The notes beneath the pieces are model-generated. The model was not told the origin of the DNA, did no database searches, and worked only from the letters and a program-made list of their open reading frames with translations. 64,000 bases of DNA from Globicatella sulfidifaciens DSM 15739 (lineage in GTDB: Bacteria; Bacillota; Bacilli; Lactobacillales; Aerococcaceae). Location of the stretch: the NCBI RefSeq assembly GCF_900167405.1, contig NZ_FUWO01000004.1, positions 1 to 64,000 of the forward strand, in the 5' to 3' direction. Each line of letters opens with the position of its first letter. Positions within the stretch are counted from its first letter, which is position 1. This document shows, piece after piece, positions 47,183-55,044 of the stretch. The position numbers and the translations under genes were made by a program.

Positions 47183-47729
47183 TCTTTCAAGGTGTCATTG
47201 GATTGAAGGAAAGCCCGATTATTATGTTCAATATCATGATGAGGTTTGGGGAAAGCCAGAGCACAATGATCAACAATTGTTTCGCTGGTTAGTATTAGAA
47301 CTTTTTCATATCGGCTTATCATGGCAGCTCGTTTTATCAAAAATAGATAATTTTGACCAAGCCTTTGATTACTTTGATTATCATAAAATCGCTCATTATA
47401 ATGAAACGAAAATTCAGTCTTTAATGAGCAATGAAGGTATTATACGTCATCAACAAAAAATTAGAGCCGCTATTAATAATGCTCAAGCATTTATAAAAAT
47501 TCAAAATGAATTTGGTAGTTTCGATCATTACATTTGGTCTTTTACAAATGGCAAAACCCTTGTTCGAGAACAAGGTCAACCTATGCTGGCTCAGTCTGAC
47601 TTAAGTGATGAAGTGACGAAAGACTTGAAGAAAAGGGGCTTTAAGTTCTTAGGCAGTGTGACGGTTTATTCTTATTTGCAGGCAATTGGTATCCTGAATG
47701 ATCATGATATCCATTGCCATTTTCGTTAA
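47163..47729 (+). CDS. tag: DNA-3-methyladenine glycosylase I
   Basis: Removes 3-methyladenine from DNA. CHWIEGKPDYYVQYHDEVWGKPEHND is the family start, with zinc ligands Cys and His; LVLELFHIGLSW and the end HDIHCHFR supply the remaining ligands. 188 residues. ATG 47163 or 47169 could start it. Confidence 0.93.
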   Translation: MSMTTNNLSRCHWIEGKPDYYVQYHDEVWGKPEHNDQQLFRWLVLELFHIGLSWQLVLSKIDNFDQAFDYFDYHKIAHYNETKIQSLMSNEGIIRHQQKIRAAINNAQAFIKIQNEFGSFDHYIWSFTNGKTLVREQGQPMLAQSDLSDEVTKDLKKRGFKFLGSVTVYSYLQAIGILNDHDIHCHFR

Positions 47730-47832
47730 AAATGTAAATACAAAAGTCATGCAATTAGAAAAAAAGTCCAATCCGTTCCGTAAAGACAAGGGGGCTGGGC
47801 AAAAATTCCAATCCTTTCCATAAAATAAAGAC

Positions 47833-47868
47833 AAGGTCATTATCTCAAGTGAGCAATGACCTTTTTTA
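47833..47868 (+). terminator. Terminator after tag
   Basis: AAGGTCATT/AATGACCTT with inner CTCA/TGAG, then TTTTTT. Just upstream, a 25-30 base stretch (TCCAATCC...AAAGACAAGG) is present twice in tandem (about 47767-47791 and 47807-47836). Confidence 0.9.
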
Positions 47869-47995
47869 TCACGCATAGTAGTGAAAATTTCTTATAAAAG
47901 TATTATTAATTTTTACATAATTGAGGACAGAATGCTTTTAAAAGGTAATCAGAATGAAGTTTTGATATAATGGACAGGATTTAAGGAGGCATAGC

Positions 47996-49054
47996 ATGAG
48001 TCAAAAAAGACAATCAAATTTTGAACTATTAAGAATATTTTCAATGTTCTTAATTGTTGGTAGCCATTTCGCAGTACATGGGACGTATGAGTCACCTGAT
48101 TATTCAACGATTGAACAAACAGCTTTAGATATTTTAAGAATTGGTGGGAAATTAGGTTCAAATGTTTTTGTGATGATTGGTGCTTATTTTTTAGTCGGTA
48201 AAAACTTCAAATTTGAACGAGTAATCAGAATTGGTGTTCAGGTTTGGCTATATTCCATTGGGATTCTAGCGATTGCGGCTTATTTTCTTCATTTAGATAA
48301 AAAAGATGTTTATTTATCTATTTTTCCCTTTCCCGATGCCTATTGGTTTGCTACAACCTATATTTTACTTTTACTTTTCATCCCTGTTTTAAATAAACTC
48401 ATCAGTTTAGTCGGGAAAAACGGGTTAGAATTCATTCTATCGACACTTTTTATGTTGTGGATAGTGTTACCGAGTTTAAATTTAGCGACTTTCGGTTTAA
48501 ATAATTTTACTTGGTTTGCGTTTTTATATTTAGCTGTAAGTTATATAAAATTATATACAGATGATAAATTATCGCAAATACCTTGGGGGATGGTCGGGAT
48601 AACAACACTCGCAATAACAATTTTATCAATTATTTGGTTTCACTTAGTGAGTCACTTTATTCCGGAAAAGCTAAATGATGTGCTCATACAATTGCGACAA
48701 AATGGCTTGCTCACTGTTATTTTAAGCTTCAGTTTATTTTTATTTGCCAAGGAAAGTAAAGTTTTTATTTCGCCTGTTGTTAATTATTTAAGTGGATTAA
48801 CCTTTACCGTCTATTTAATTCACGAACATCCGATAATGCGACCAATTATTTGGGGCGTCGTTGACAATCAACGTTTTAATGGTTTTTTCCAAATGATAGG
48901 TGGGGGAATACTTTCAGCTATATTAGTTTTTGTTATCACGATGATGATTTCAATAGTAACCGAAAGAATACTCCATCCTTTAATGAATGTGATCACGAAT
49001 AAAGGGTTAGTGATGGTGAATTATTTTATGGATTATTTGAAAGAAGAAATCTAA
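47996..49054 (+). CDS. Acyltransferase family 3 membrane protein
   Basis: Ten predicted helices in 352 residues. The N-terminal RQSNFELLRIFSMFLIVGSHFAVHG carries the R-R...H pattern of O-acyltransferases that acetylate wall sugars or exopolysaccharide. The acceptor is unknown; there is no fused SGNH domain as in OatA. Extended -10 (TGA, TATAAT at 47965-47970) and GGAGG. Confidence 0.85.
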   Translation: MSQKRQSNFELLRIFSMFLIVGSHFAVHGTYESPDYSTIEQTALDILRIGGKLGSNVFVMIGAYFLVGKNFKFERVIRIGVQVWLYSIGILAIAAYFLHLDKKDVYLSIFPFPDAYWFATTYILLLLFIPVLNKLISLVGKNGLEFILSTLFMLWIVLPSLNLATFGLNNFTWFAFLYLAVSYIKLYTDDKLSQIPWGMVGITTLAITILSIIWFHLVSHFIPEKLNDVLIQLRQNGLLTVILSFSLFLFAKESKVFISPVVNYLSGLTFTVYLIHEHPIMRPIIWGVVDNQRFNGFFQMIGGGILSAILVFVITMMISIVTERILHPLMNVITNKGLVMVNYFMDYLKEEI

Positions 49055-49077
49055 CAAAGGAAGGACTTGAAAGGGTT

Positions 49078-49566
49078 ATGTTACAAATAAAAGAAGTTAA
49101 GACACCACAAGAAATAGAACAATTATTTGAGCTACTCTCGGTAATTTGGAAGGAAGTATTCACTCCAATCATTGGGAAGGAACAGGTGGCGTATATGATG
49201 CGACACTACCAATCAATCGATAATATAACGCAAGAAATTCAAGACGATGTGCATTATTATTTTTTAGAGTATAATAACCAGCCCGTAGGTTATACCGCAT
49301 TTCAAGACCAAGGAGAAAAAATTTATATTAGTAAATTGTATTTAAGTCAATCTTTTCGCGGTAAGGGGTTAATGTCATCCGTTTTTGATTGGTACGAAAC
49401 ATTAGGTAAAGGAAAAACATTATTTTTGAATGTTAATCAAGGGAATCATTTGGCTATTGCTGTATATGAGCATCGTGGTTTTACTAAAGTGGGTGAACGA
49501 TACGTAGATATTGGCGAAGGGTATATAATGAATGACTTTATCTATGAAAAAGTCTTAAAAAGTTAG
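49078..49566 (+). CDS. GNAT family N-acetyltransferase
   Basis: 162 residues with the acetyl-CoA loop LSQSFRGKGLMSSVFDW and VYEHRGFTKVGERYVD at the C-terminal end. YISKLYL is the beta-4 strand. Substrate unknown. 23 bases after the membrane acyltransferase, probably the same transcript. Confidence 0.85.
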   Translation: MLQIKEVKTPQEIEQLFELLSVIWKEVFTPIIGKEQVAYMMRHYQSIDNITQEIQDDVHYYFLEYNNQPVGYTAFQDQGEKIYISKLYLSQSFRGKGLMSSVFDWYETLGKGKTLFLNVNQGNHLAIAVYEHRGFTKVGERYVDIGEGYIMNDFIYEKVLKS

Positions 49567-49630
49567 TATACGCTTAGCTTATATGGTAAAATGATGATAA
49601 AGGAATATTTAAAGAATTGAGGAAATTAAT

Positions 49631-50605
49631 ATGAAATGGGAAGATGTTCGAAAGAGTAAGAATGTCCAGGACCGCCGTAATCAATCTAGAGGAAGTTCTT
49701 TTCCAGGCACCTCAGGTAGTAGAGGACGTTCTTCTGGCGGGGGATTAGGTGGCGGCCTAATATGGTTATTATTGTCTCGTACTTCAGGAAAGATGAAACT
49801 CATATTGTTAGCCTTGTTTTTATTCCTTACGTTTTTAGGGTCAGGTGGATTGGGAAATCTAAATAATAGTACGATTTATAATCGTGATATCATACCTTCA
49901 GAAGAAGTGAGTGTTGATAACTCAATCAATAGTACCAATACGGATAGCCAGACATTAAATGCTTCAGATGACGAAGTACAATTTTTCCAAGCGGTTCTAG
50001 CAACGACGGAAGATTACTGGCATAGTATGTTTGACTCAATGGGTAAAACTTATCGTGAGCCTAGTCTGGTTATTTATACAGACAGCATTTCTACTGGTGG
50101 TTGTGGTGTAGGTAGTACTCAAGCAGGTCCCTTCTATTGTCCAGCTGATGAAACGGTATATATTGACTTACAGTTCTATCGGGATTTAACCACTAAGTAC
50201 AATGCACCCGGTGACTTTGCAATGGCTTATGTCATCGCGCATGAAGTAGGACACCATGTTCAAAAACTTGTGGGTACGATGGATGATTATAATAGTGTTC
50301 GTCAAAGAATGTCTACCAAACAAGCTAATGATTTAACAGTGCGTTTGGAATTACAAGCAGACTATTATGCGGGAGCATGGGCAGATTATGTAAAACAAGA
50401 AGGTTTACTAGAAATGGGCGATATTGAGGAAGCATTACAAGCTGCTCATAGTGTTGGCGATGATACTTTACAAAAAGAAGCTTATGGATACGTAGTGCCT
50501 GATAGCTTTACACATGGAAGTTCAGAGCAAAGAAGAACTTGGTTTTTAAGAGGTTTTGAATATGCTGACTTCCAACATGGAGATACTTTTAATACAGATA
50601 TTTAA
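49631..50605 (+). CDS. Neutral zinc metallopeptidase, YpfJ family
   Basis: MKWEDVRKSKNVQDRR and a Ser/Gly-rich stretch precede one membrane helix (about 55-75). The outer domain has HEVGHHVQ (zinc-binding HExxH, about residue 208) and a downstream ELQADYYAG third-ligand segment. 324 residues; cysteines GGCGVGSTQAGPFYC probably form a disulfide. Extended -10 TGG TAAAAT at 49587. Confidence 0.88.
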   Translation: MKWEDVRKSKNVQDRRNQSRGSSFPGTSGSRGRSSGGGLGGGLIWLLLSRTSGKMKLILLALFLFLTFLGSGGLGNLNNSTIYNRDIIPSEEVSVDNSINSTNTDSQTLNASDDEVQFFQAVLATTEDYWHSMFDSMGKTYREPSLVIYTDSISTGGCGVGSTQAGPFYCPADETVYIDLQFYRDLTTKYNAPGDFAMAYVIAHEVGHHVQKLVGTMDDYNSVRQRMSTKQANDLTVRLELQADYYAGAWADYVKQEGLLEMGDIEEALQAAHSVGDDTLQKEAYGYVVPDSFTHGSSEQRRTWFLRGFEYADFQHGDTFNTDI

Positions 50606-50636
50606 TAACTTCGTTATTATGTGTAAAACAGCTAAT

Positions 50637-50692
50637 AACCGGTTTTTCCAAGTGAAAGGGAGATAGCCTTAACGCTGGGAAACTGGTTTTTT
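50637..50692 (+). terminator. Terminator after the metallopeptidase
   Basis: AACCGGTTTTTCC pairs with GGGAAACTGGTT around a 30-base loop, followed by TTTT. Confidence 0.75.
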
Positions 50693-50730
50693 GATTGAGA
50701 AAATATAATTATGGAATAGAGGTGTTATGA

Positions 50731-52026
50731 TTGGAAAAAAGATTAAAAGAAAAGTGGCAAAGTTTATCAAAAATCACGACAAACGAGCTATTAAAAGACA
50801 ATATTGAGAAAAGTCCAAATACAGATCAGTTATATGAAATTTTAGATTTGAATGCAGAACAATTAACCTATTATATTGAAGAAGCCATTATAGAAAATCC
50901 TTTTATAGAAATTGATTATGCACTTGAGACAAGAGTATCCACAATAAAAAATGCTATTTACCAAAATATAGAAAATGAGGTAGAGCGTAATTCACCTGGG
51001 ATGGCACAGAGCTTGATTATGTTTTTATTTGAACAAATTATGATGTATCGCCATACACCGATACGTGATGTTATGGTAAGATTAGTCGACTATCTAGATG
51101 AGAAAGGTTATTTACCTTATCGTTATCAAGAGTTAGCAACCAAACTGAATGAAGATGATATTTTAGTTCTTGATGCGATGACTTTGTTTAAACAGTTAGA
51201 ACCAGCAGGTGTAGGTGCTTATGATTTACAAGAATGCTTAATGTTGCAAACAGAGCAAGATAGTCATGCTCCTAATATTGCATACCTTTTATTAGAAGAG
51301 TATTTTGATTTAGTTTCAAAGCAAGATGTTGAAGGCATTCATCAAGTGAGTGGATTACCTAATGAGGAAATTGAAGCCAGCTTAAATTATTTTCATTCTT
51401 TAAGACCTTTACCAGCAGCCGTTTTTGACAAAGCGGATAAAGTGAATCTTATCCCAGATGTTTCGGTTCGTTATAATCAAGATGATATTGAACTACGTTA
51501 TAATCGTCAATATTATCCAAGAATTATTTTTAATCAAAAATATTACGATGAGATGGCTCTCCAAAATGATACGCAATTATTCGAATACATTACAACTCAT
51601 CGACAAAATTTTCAAGTATTAGCTTATAATCTTCGTGTTCGCGAACAATTAGTCTTAGCAGCAGTTAAAGCACTAGTATTGGCCCAAAAAGATTATTTAA
51701 CGGAAATTAAAAACGAGAAGCGTCCTTATTTAATTAAAGATTTAGCGAGAGATTTGGATATACCCGAGGCACTAGCTCACTTAGTCGTTACGAATAAAAA
51801 CCTTGAAATGAAATTTGGCATTATTCCATTAACTGATTTAATTAATGTTACTCATCATCAAGGACGTGGAGGGCTTAATACTGTTAATATTAAAGAAATT
51901 ATGGCTAATATTATTGAGAATTCACCACAAGAACTTTCAGATAATGAAATAGTGTCCCAGTTAGCAGCCCAAAAAATTATTATGAGTGAACAATTAGTAG
52001 CGGATTATCGTAAGGCTTTAGAATAG
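50731..52026 (+). CDS. rpoN: Sigma-54 (RpoN)-like sigma factor with eroded DNA-binding motifs
   Basis: Sigma-54 architecture is recognisable: region I end IEEAIIENPFIE (about 49-60), the core-binding domain with QLEPAGVGAYDLQECLMLQ, LRPLPAAVF and LIPDVSVRYN, and YNRQYYPRIIFNQKYY. The C-terminal part differs from norm. The HTH stretch usually reading HESTVSRAT..NKY is here DIPEALAHLVVTNKN, and the RpoN box ARRTVAKYRE is MSEQLVADYRK. 431 residues, full length, no stop or frameshift, so it is probably expressed but diverged. No activator of the LevR/NtrC type is in the window. TTG start after GAGGTG. Confidence 0.85.
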   Translation: MEKRLKEKWQSLSKITTNELLKDNIEKSPNTDQLYEILDLNAEQLTYYIEEAIIENPFIEIDYALETRVSTIKNAIYQNIENEVERNSPGMAQSLIMFLFEQIMMYRHTPIRDVMVRLVDYLDEKGYLPYRYQELATKLNEDDILVLDAMTLFKQLEPAGVGAYDLQECLMLQTEQDSHAPNIAYLLLEEYFDLVSKQDVEGIHQVSGLPNEEIEASLNYFHSLRPLPAAVFDKADKVNLIPDVSVRYNQDDIELRYNRQYYPRIIFNQKYYDEMALQNDTQLFEYITTHRQNFQVLAYNLRVREQLVLAAVKALVLAQKDYLTEIKNEKRPYLIKDLARDLDIPEALAHLVVTNKNLEMKFGIIPLTDLINVTHHQGRGGLNTVNIKEIMANIIENSPQELSDNEIVSQLAAQKIIMSEQLVADYRKALE

Positions 52027-52074
52027 TTTAGTGGATAGTCTAGCTAAATAAAACTTCGAAATCAGTAGATAGAA

Positions 52075-52116
52075 AAAGACCTTAATGTTAGTTTTATTCT
52101 AACATTTAAGGTCTTT
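52075..52116. terminator. Bidirectional terminator between rpoN and the next gene
   Basis: AAAGACCTTAATGTTA and its near-perfect complement TAACATTTAAGGTCTTT around a short loop, with A and T runs. Confidence 0.92.
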
Positions 52117-52129
52117 ATTATATCCAGAG

Positions 52130-52837
52130 TTACTCTTGAGTATATGTAAAGAGTGGTTTAGTCCAATTGGTTAAATGATAAACATAGAGTTCTTTCTCTT
52201 GAGGATTATAATAAGCAATCATTATTAATCGATTACCAATTTCCGTCATAACGTCTGATAGGATGTTAATATCATTATCCTCAGCAATCCTTTGAGCATT
52301 TTCATATGTTACAGGAACAATGACTCTAGGTATATAAACTTTTTCGTCGTCAAGATTCATAGTGACTTGGTCAACGGTTAAATCTAAGCCATTTAATGCA
52401 TCTTTTTGATTTAATGCTTCTGTTAGGTTATCTAATTCAACGTCTGTTAAGGCTGTTTGGTTGGCAGCTTTTTCTTCTTCTGAATAATTAGCGATATAGT
52501 ATTCGTTAATAGCGGTATAAATATCAACGTTTAGCAGTTCTTCTGGCACATTTGCTTGAGGATAATCCCGATTATTAATAATCGCTTCGTTAAATAAAGA
52601 ATCCACTGTCGTTTCAGCTTCAGATGGACTGGTCGTTTCAACTTCAGTAGATGCTATAGTGGTCTCAGATTCTGCTTGGTTGTCAGAGACAATTTCGACC
52701 TGCGGTCCATTGGTATTATCGCTTAATGTGGTTTGTTCCTCTTTCATTTTATTTGAATTGAATGATTGAGGAATAAAGTTTATATATAATACACCGGCTA
52801 AGATAACCGTTAACAGTAATAAAATAAGTTTTTTCAT
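52130..52837 (-). CDS. Membrane-anchored extracellular protein, unknown
   Basis: A single N-terminal hydrophobic segment (KKLILLLLTVILAGVLYINF) without a lipobox, then an S/T/E-rich linker (about 30-80) and a soluble domain of about 150 residues ending KPLFTYTQE. No family recognised. It is divergent from the marR gene, and their shared 161-base upstream region has two TGTATCACA direct repeats (starting near 52857 and 52896). Confidence 0.7.
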   Translation of the reverse strand: MKKLILLLLTVILAGVLYINFIPQSFNSNKMKEEQTTLSDNTNGPQVEIVSDNQAESETTIASTEVETTSPSEAETTVDSLFNEAIINNRDYPQANVPEELLNVDIYTAINEYYIANYSEEEKAANQTALTDVELDNLTEALNQKDALNGLDLTVDQVTMNLDDEKVYIPRVIVPVTYENAQRIAEDNDINILSDVMTEIGNRLIMIAYYNPQEKELYVYHLTNWTKPLFTYTQE

Positions 52838-52998
52838 AATAACACCTTTCTATCTATGTATCACACTATATTCTAACAGAAATTTACGAGACTTGTATCA
52901 CATTTATGTAACAGTCTGATGTCAGAATATATGAGTTTACTTGAAATTTACCTACTTTTAACTTATTATTAAGGACGAAGGAATTCTGGAGGTATTAC

Positions 52999-53442
52999 AT
53001 GAAAGCAGAATTAATTAAAGAGGCATTTAAATTAAATTTAGACATTAGCCGATTGAGAAGAAAATTTTTTGATAGTAGTTATGAAATGTCTCGTAGTGAA
53101 TTTGTATTATTAGATTATGTAGTGGAATTGGAAGAAAAAGACGAAAAACAAACCATTTCTGAAGTTGCAACGGAGTTGAATATTTCTAACGCTGCCGTTT
53201 CAAGAACAATTAAACATTTGTTAGCTAAAGGATGGTTGTTTAGAGAAACCTTAGAGGAAGACCGCCGCAATGGAATTATTAAAATCTCTGATGAAGGGCG
53301 TAAAATCTATGAGGTGACGAATGCGAGATTTAATAAACATATTGAAGCAGGCTTTAAAAACGTTAAAGAAGAACAGTTAGAGCAGTTCATTGCGATAAGT
53401 CGTGAATTGATTGAGGGTTTAGGGAAATCAAGTGAGTGCTAA
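52999..53442 (+). CDS. MarR family transcriptional regulator
   Basis: 147 residues. Winged helix: TISEVATELNISNAAVSRTIKHLLAKGWL (recognition helix region) followed by the wing RETLEEDRRNGIIKIS. The DxRxG-like EEDRRNG is typical. The divergent envelope protein at 52130 is the most likely target, by position. Ligand unknown. Confidence 0.9.
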   Translation: MKAELIKEAFKLNLDISRLRRKFFDSSYEMSRSEFVLLDYVVELEEKDEKQTISEVATELNISNAAVSRTIKHLLAKGWLFRETLEEDRRNGIIKISDEGRKIYEVTNARFNKHIEAGFKNVKEEQLEQFIAISRELIEGLGKSSEC

Positions 53443-53483
53443 AATTATCATAAGTTAAGACAGGACATCAACTGGATAAATCC

Positions 53484-53790
53484 AATCAAGTTATTGTTCG
53501 TTAAGTAAAAGTGCAGTGGTTGAGTGGTCTCAACCTGCGTCTTAACGAGGTTGGGGTTAACCTTGATAAATTATTCTCAATCAAGTTATTGTTCGTTAAT
53601 TAAAAGCGCAGTGGTTGAGTGGTCTCAACCTGCGTCTTAACGACTTGTTTGAGGCCTACTCAACTGTGCGGGGGTAGGCCGACGAAGCGAAAATCATTCG
53701 ATTTTCTACTTCTGGTCTACTCCCAACTTTGCGGGGGTGGACAGACGAAGTGAAAATCATTCGCTTTTCAACTTCTGGTCCACCTCCAAT
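53484..53790. repeat. Composite intergenic repeat, locus 5 (largest)
   Basis: Two nearly identical 65-base copies of module A with its 5' flank (53484-53547 and 53579-53643, two differences, 95-base period), followed by two module B hairpins (about 53656-53714 and 53722-53785) with GAAAATCATTCG and the closing ATTTTC/CTTTTC. The 533-base gap 53443-53975 holds only this array and a terminator-like hairpin. Confidence 0.85.
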
Positions 53791-53883
53791 GATGTTAGCA
53801 GTGATAAAGATAAAACTTTGGTTTAATTAAACTTAAAGATTGAATAAAATTATGCCTATTGAAATGGCCTTAATCAAAAAGGG

Positions 53884-53935
53884 AGTGGGTAGCGAGAGCG
53901 GAATTTATATTTTCGTTTGTTACCCACTTTTATTA
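53884..53935 (+). terminator. Hairpin/terminator before the DUF218 gene
   Basis: AGTGGGTA/TACCCACT with a long loop, then TTTTATTATT. It resembles module B in outline and may derive from it. Confidence 0.65.
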
Positions 53936-53975
53936 TTATTTGAAAAGGTGCGTTTTTAATAATAAGGGGAAAAAG

Positions 53976-54683
53976 ATGAAAACAGTATGGAAATTAATCA
54001 AGGGGATTATTAAATTGATTTTATATGGAATGATAGCAGTTGGATTAGGCATAATCTTGATAAATGGCTTGGTCATTATAAAGGGAATGACGAATTTTCA
54101 AGAAATTGATACTCTTCAACAAGAACCGTTGATGCAAGATGAATCTGTTCCGGTATTAGTATTAGGGGCTGGGATTATTGATGCAGACACTCCTAGCACT
54201 ATTTTAAAGTTAAGGTTAGATAAAGCAGTGGCGTTTCACCAGGCATTTCCGAATAATCCGATTATTATGAGTGGTGATCATATGGATATGTACTATAACG
54301 AGGTTGCCGTAATGAAAAAGTATGTAGTTAGTAAAGGGGTCAAGAGTGAAAAAGTCTATTTAGATCATGCAGGCTATTCTACTTATGACAGTTTATATCG
54401 ATTAAAGCATGTTTTAAATCAAGAAAAAGTTATCATTATTACTCAAGGGTATCATTTGTCCAGAGCGTTATTATTAGCAGAAGGATTTGGTATGCAAGCG
54501 ATTGGTATACCAGCTGATGAAGCAAGTTCAACACGATTCGAAAGAGAAACACGAGAATTATTAGCTAGAGTTAAAGATTTCTTCGTTGTCTATTTTAAAT
54601 ATGAATTACCGCAACCCGAATTAAATTATGGGTTTAATTTAAGAGATTCAGGTGATTTAACGAATGAAAAAGAGCTCTTATGA
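53976..54683 (+). CDS. SanA/YdcF-like (DUF218) protein
   Basis: One N-terminal membrane helix (about 10-30), then a DUF218 domain: VLVLGAGIIDADTP, KLRLDKAVAFHQ, IIMSGDHMDMYYNE and IITQGYHLSRALLLAEGFGM. 235 residues. ATG after AAGGGGAAAA; the open frame runs further upstream without a ribosome binding site. Paralog of the domain at 45974 but without the multi-helix N-terminus. Confidence 0.85.
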   Translation: MKTVWKLIKGIIKLILYGMIAVGLGIILINGLVIIKGMTNFQEIDTLQQEPLMQDESVPVLVLGAGIIDADTPSTILKLRLDKAVAFHQAFPNNPIIMSGDHMDMYYNEVAVMKKYVVSKGVKSEKVYLDHAGYSTYDSLYRLKHVLNQEKVIIITQGYHLSRALLLAEGFGMQAIGIPADEASSTRFERETRELLARVKDFFVVYFKYELPQPELNYGFNLRDSGDLTNEKELL

Positions 54684-54723
54684 AACAAAATTAAAATAAA
54701 ATGAGATTTATGTTAAAAACCTA

Positions 54724-54752
54724 TTGACTTTTATCATTTTATCTAATAAACT
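54724..54752 (+). promoter_or_regulatory. Promoter of the aromatic amino acid operon
   Basis: TTGACT (54724-54729), exactly 17 bases, TAAACT (54747-54752). Predicted start near 54759, giving a leader of about 285 bases before the first transporter gene. Confidence 0.7.
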
Positions 54753-54787
54753 ATGGATAAGAAATCAAAAGAAAGGTGATGTTAACG

Positions 54788-54841
54788 ATGAATACGCACT
54801 TATTACAAAACGTATCATATTTTTACAGCTACTTTAGATAG
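54788..54841 (+). CDS. Tyr/Phe-rich leader peptide (17 aa)
   Basis: ATG after AAAGGTGA, then a 17-residue frame MNTHLLQNVSYFYSYFR ending in TAG. Codons 11-16 are Tyr-Phe-Tyr-Ser-Tyr-Phe: five aromatic residues in six codons. It lies 29 bases downstream of the predicted transcription start and directly before a set of alternative hairpins and a terminator. The genes that follow carry aromatic amino acid functions (transporter of the tryptophan/tyrosine type and chorismate mutase). A role as an attenuator sensor of charged tRNA-Tyr/Phe is inferred. Confidence 0.75.
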   Translation: MNTHLLQNVSYFYSYFR

Positions 54842-54842
54842 T

Positions 54843-55031
54843 GTTTGTATCTACTATGGGTACAAACCGGAAACGAAAGTTTGTATCTATGGGAGCTGAA
54901 AAATTTTGATGCCCGCATAGATGTTGTAAAAATCTAAGCGGGACGTAATAAGAGAGCATCCAAGCATCTTTGTTTTGGTAGTGAGTCTTAAAAGACCTGT
55001 TTAGATTAACTAAACAGGTCTTTTAATTTTT
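54843..55031 (+). promoter_or_regulatory. Attenuator: alternative hairpins and terminator
   Basis: Segment 1 GTTTGTATC (54843-54851) can pair with 2 GGTACAAAC (54859-54867); 2 can pair equally well with 3 GTTTGTATC (54879-54887); 3, through ATCTATGGG, can pair with 4 CCCGCATAGAT (54912-54922); 4 with 5 ATCTAAGCGGG (54932-54942); 5, through AATCTAA (54931-54937), with TTAGATT (55001-55007) in the terminator. The terminator is a perfect 15-pair stem (54990-55004 with 55010-55024) and a T tract. The set 1:2, 3:4, 5:6 would prevent termination, and 2:3, 4:5 would allow it. Confidence 0.75.
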
Positions 55032-55044
55032 AGGAGGAAATAAA

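Noticed and set aside
53484-53790. CRISPR-like array
   Set aside because: There are only two direct repeats of 65 bases with a 95-base period, no spacer pattern and no cas genes.
54843-55031. T-box riboswitch as an explanation for the aromatic operon leader
   Set aside because: No T-box sequence (GGTGGNACCGCG) and no specifier-loop stem are visible; a translated leader frame fits better.
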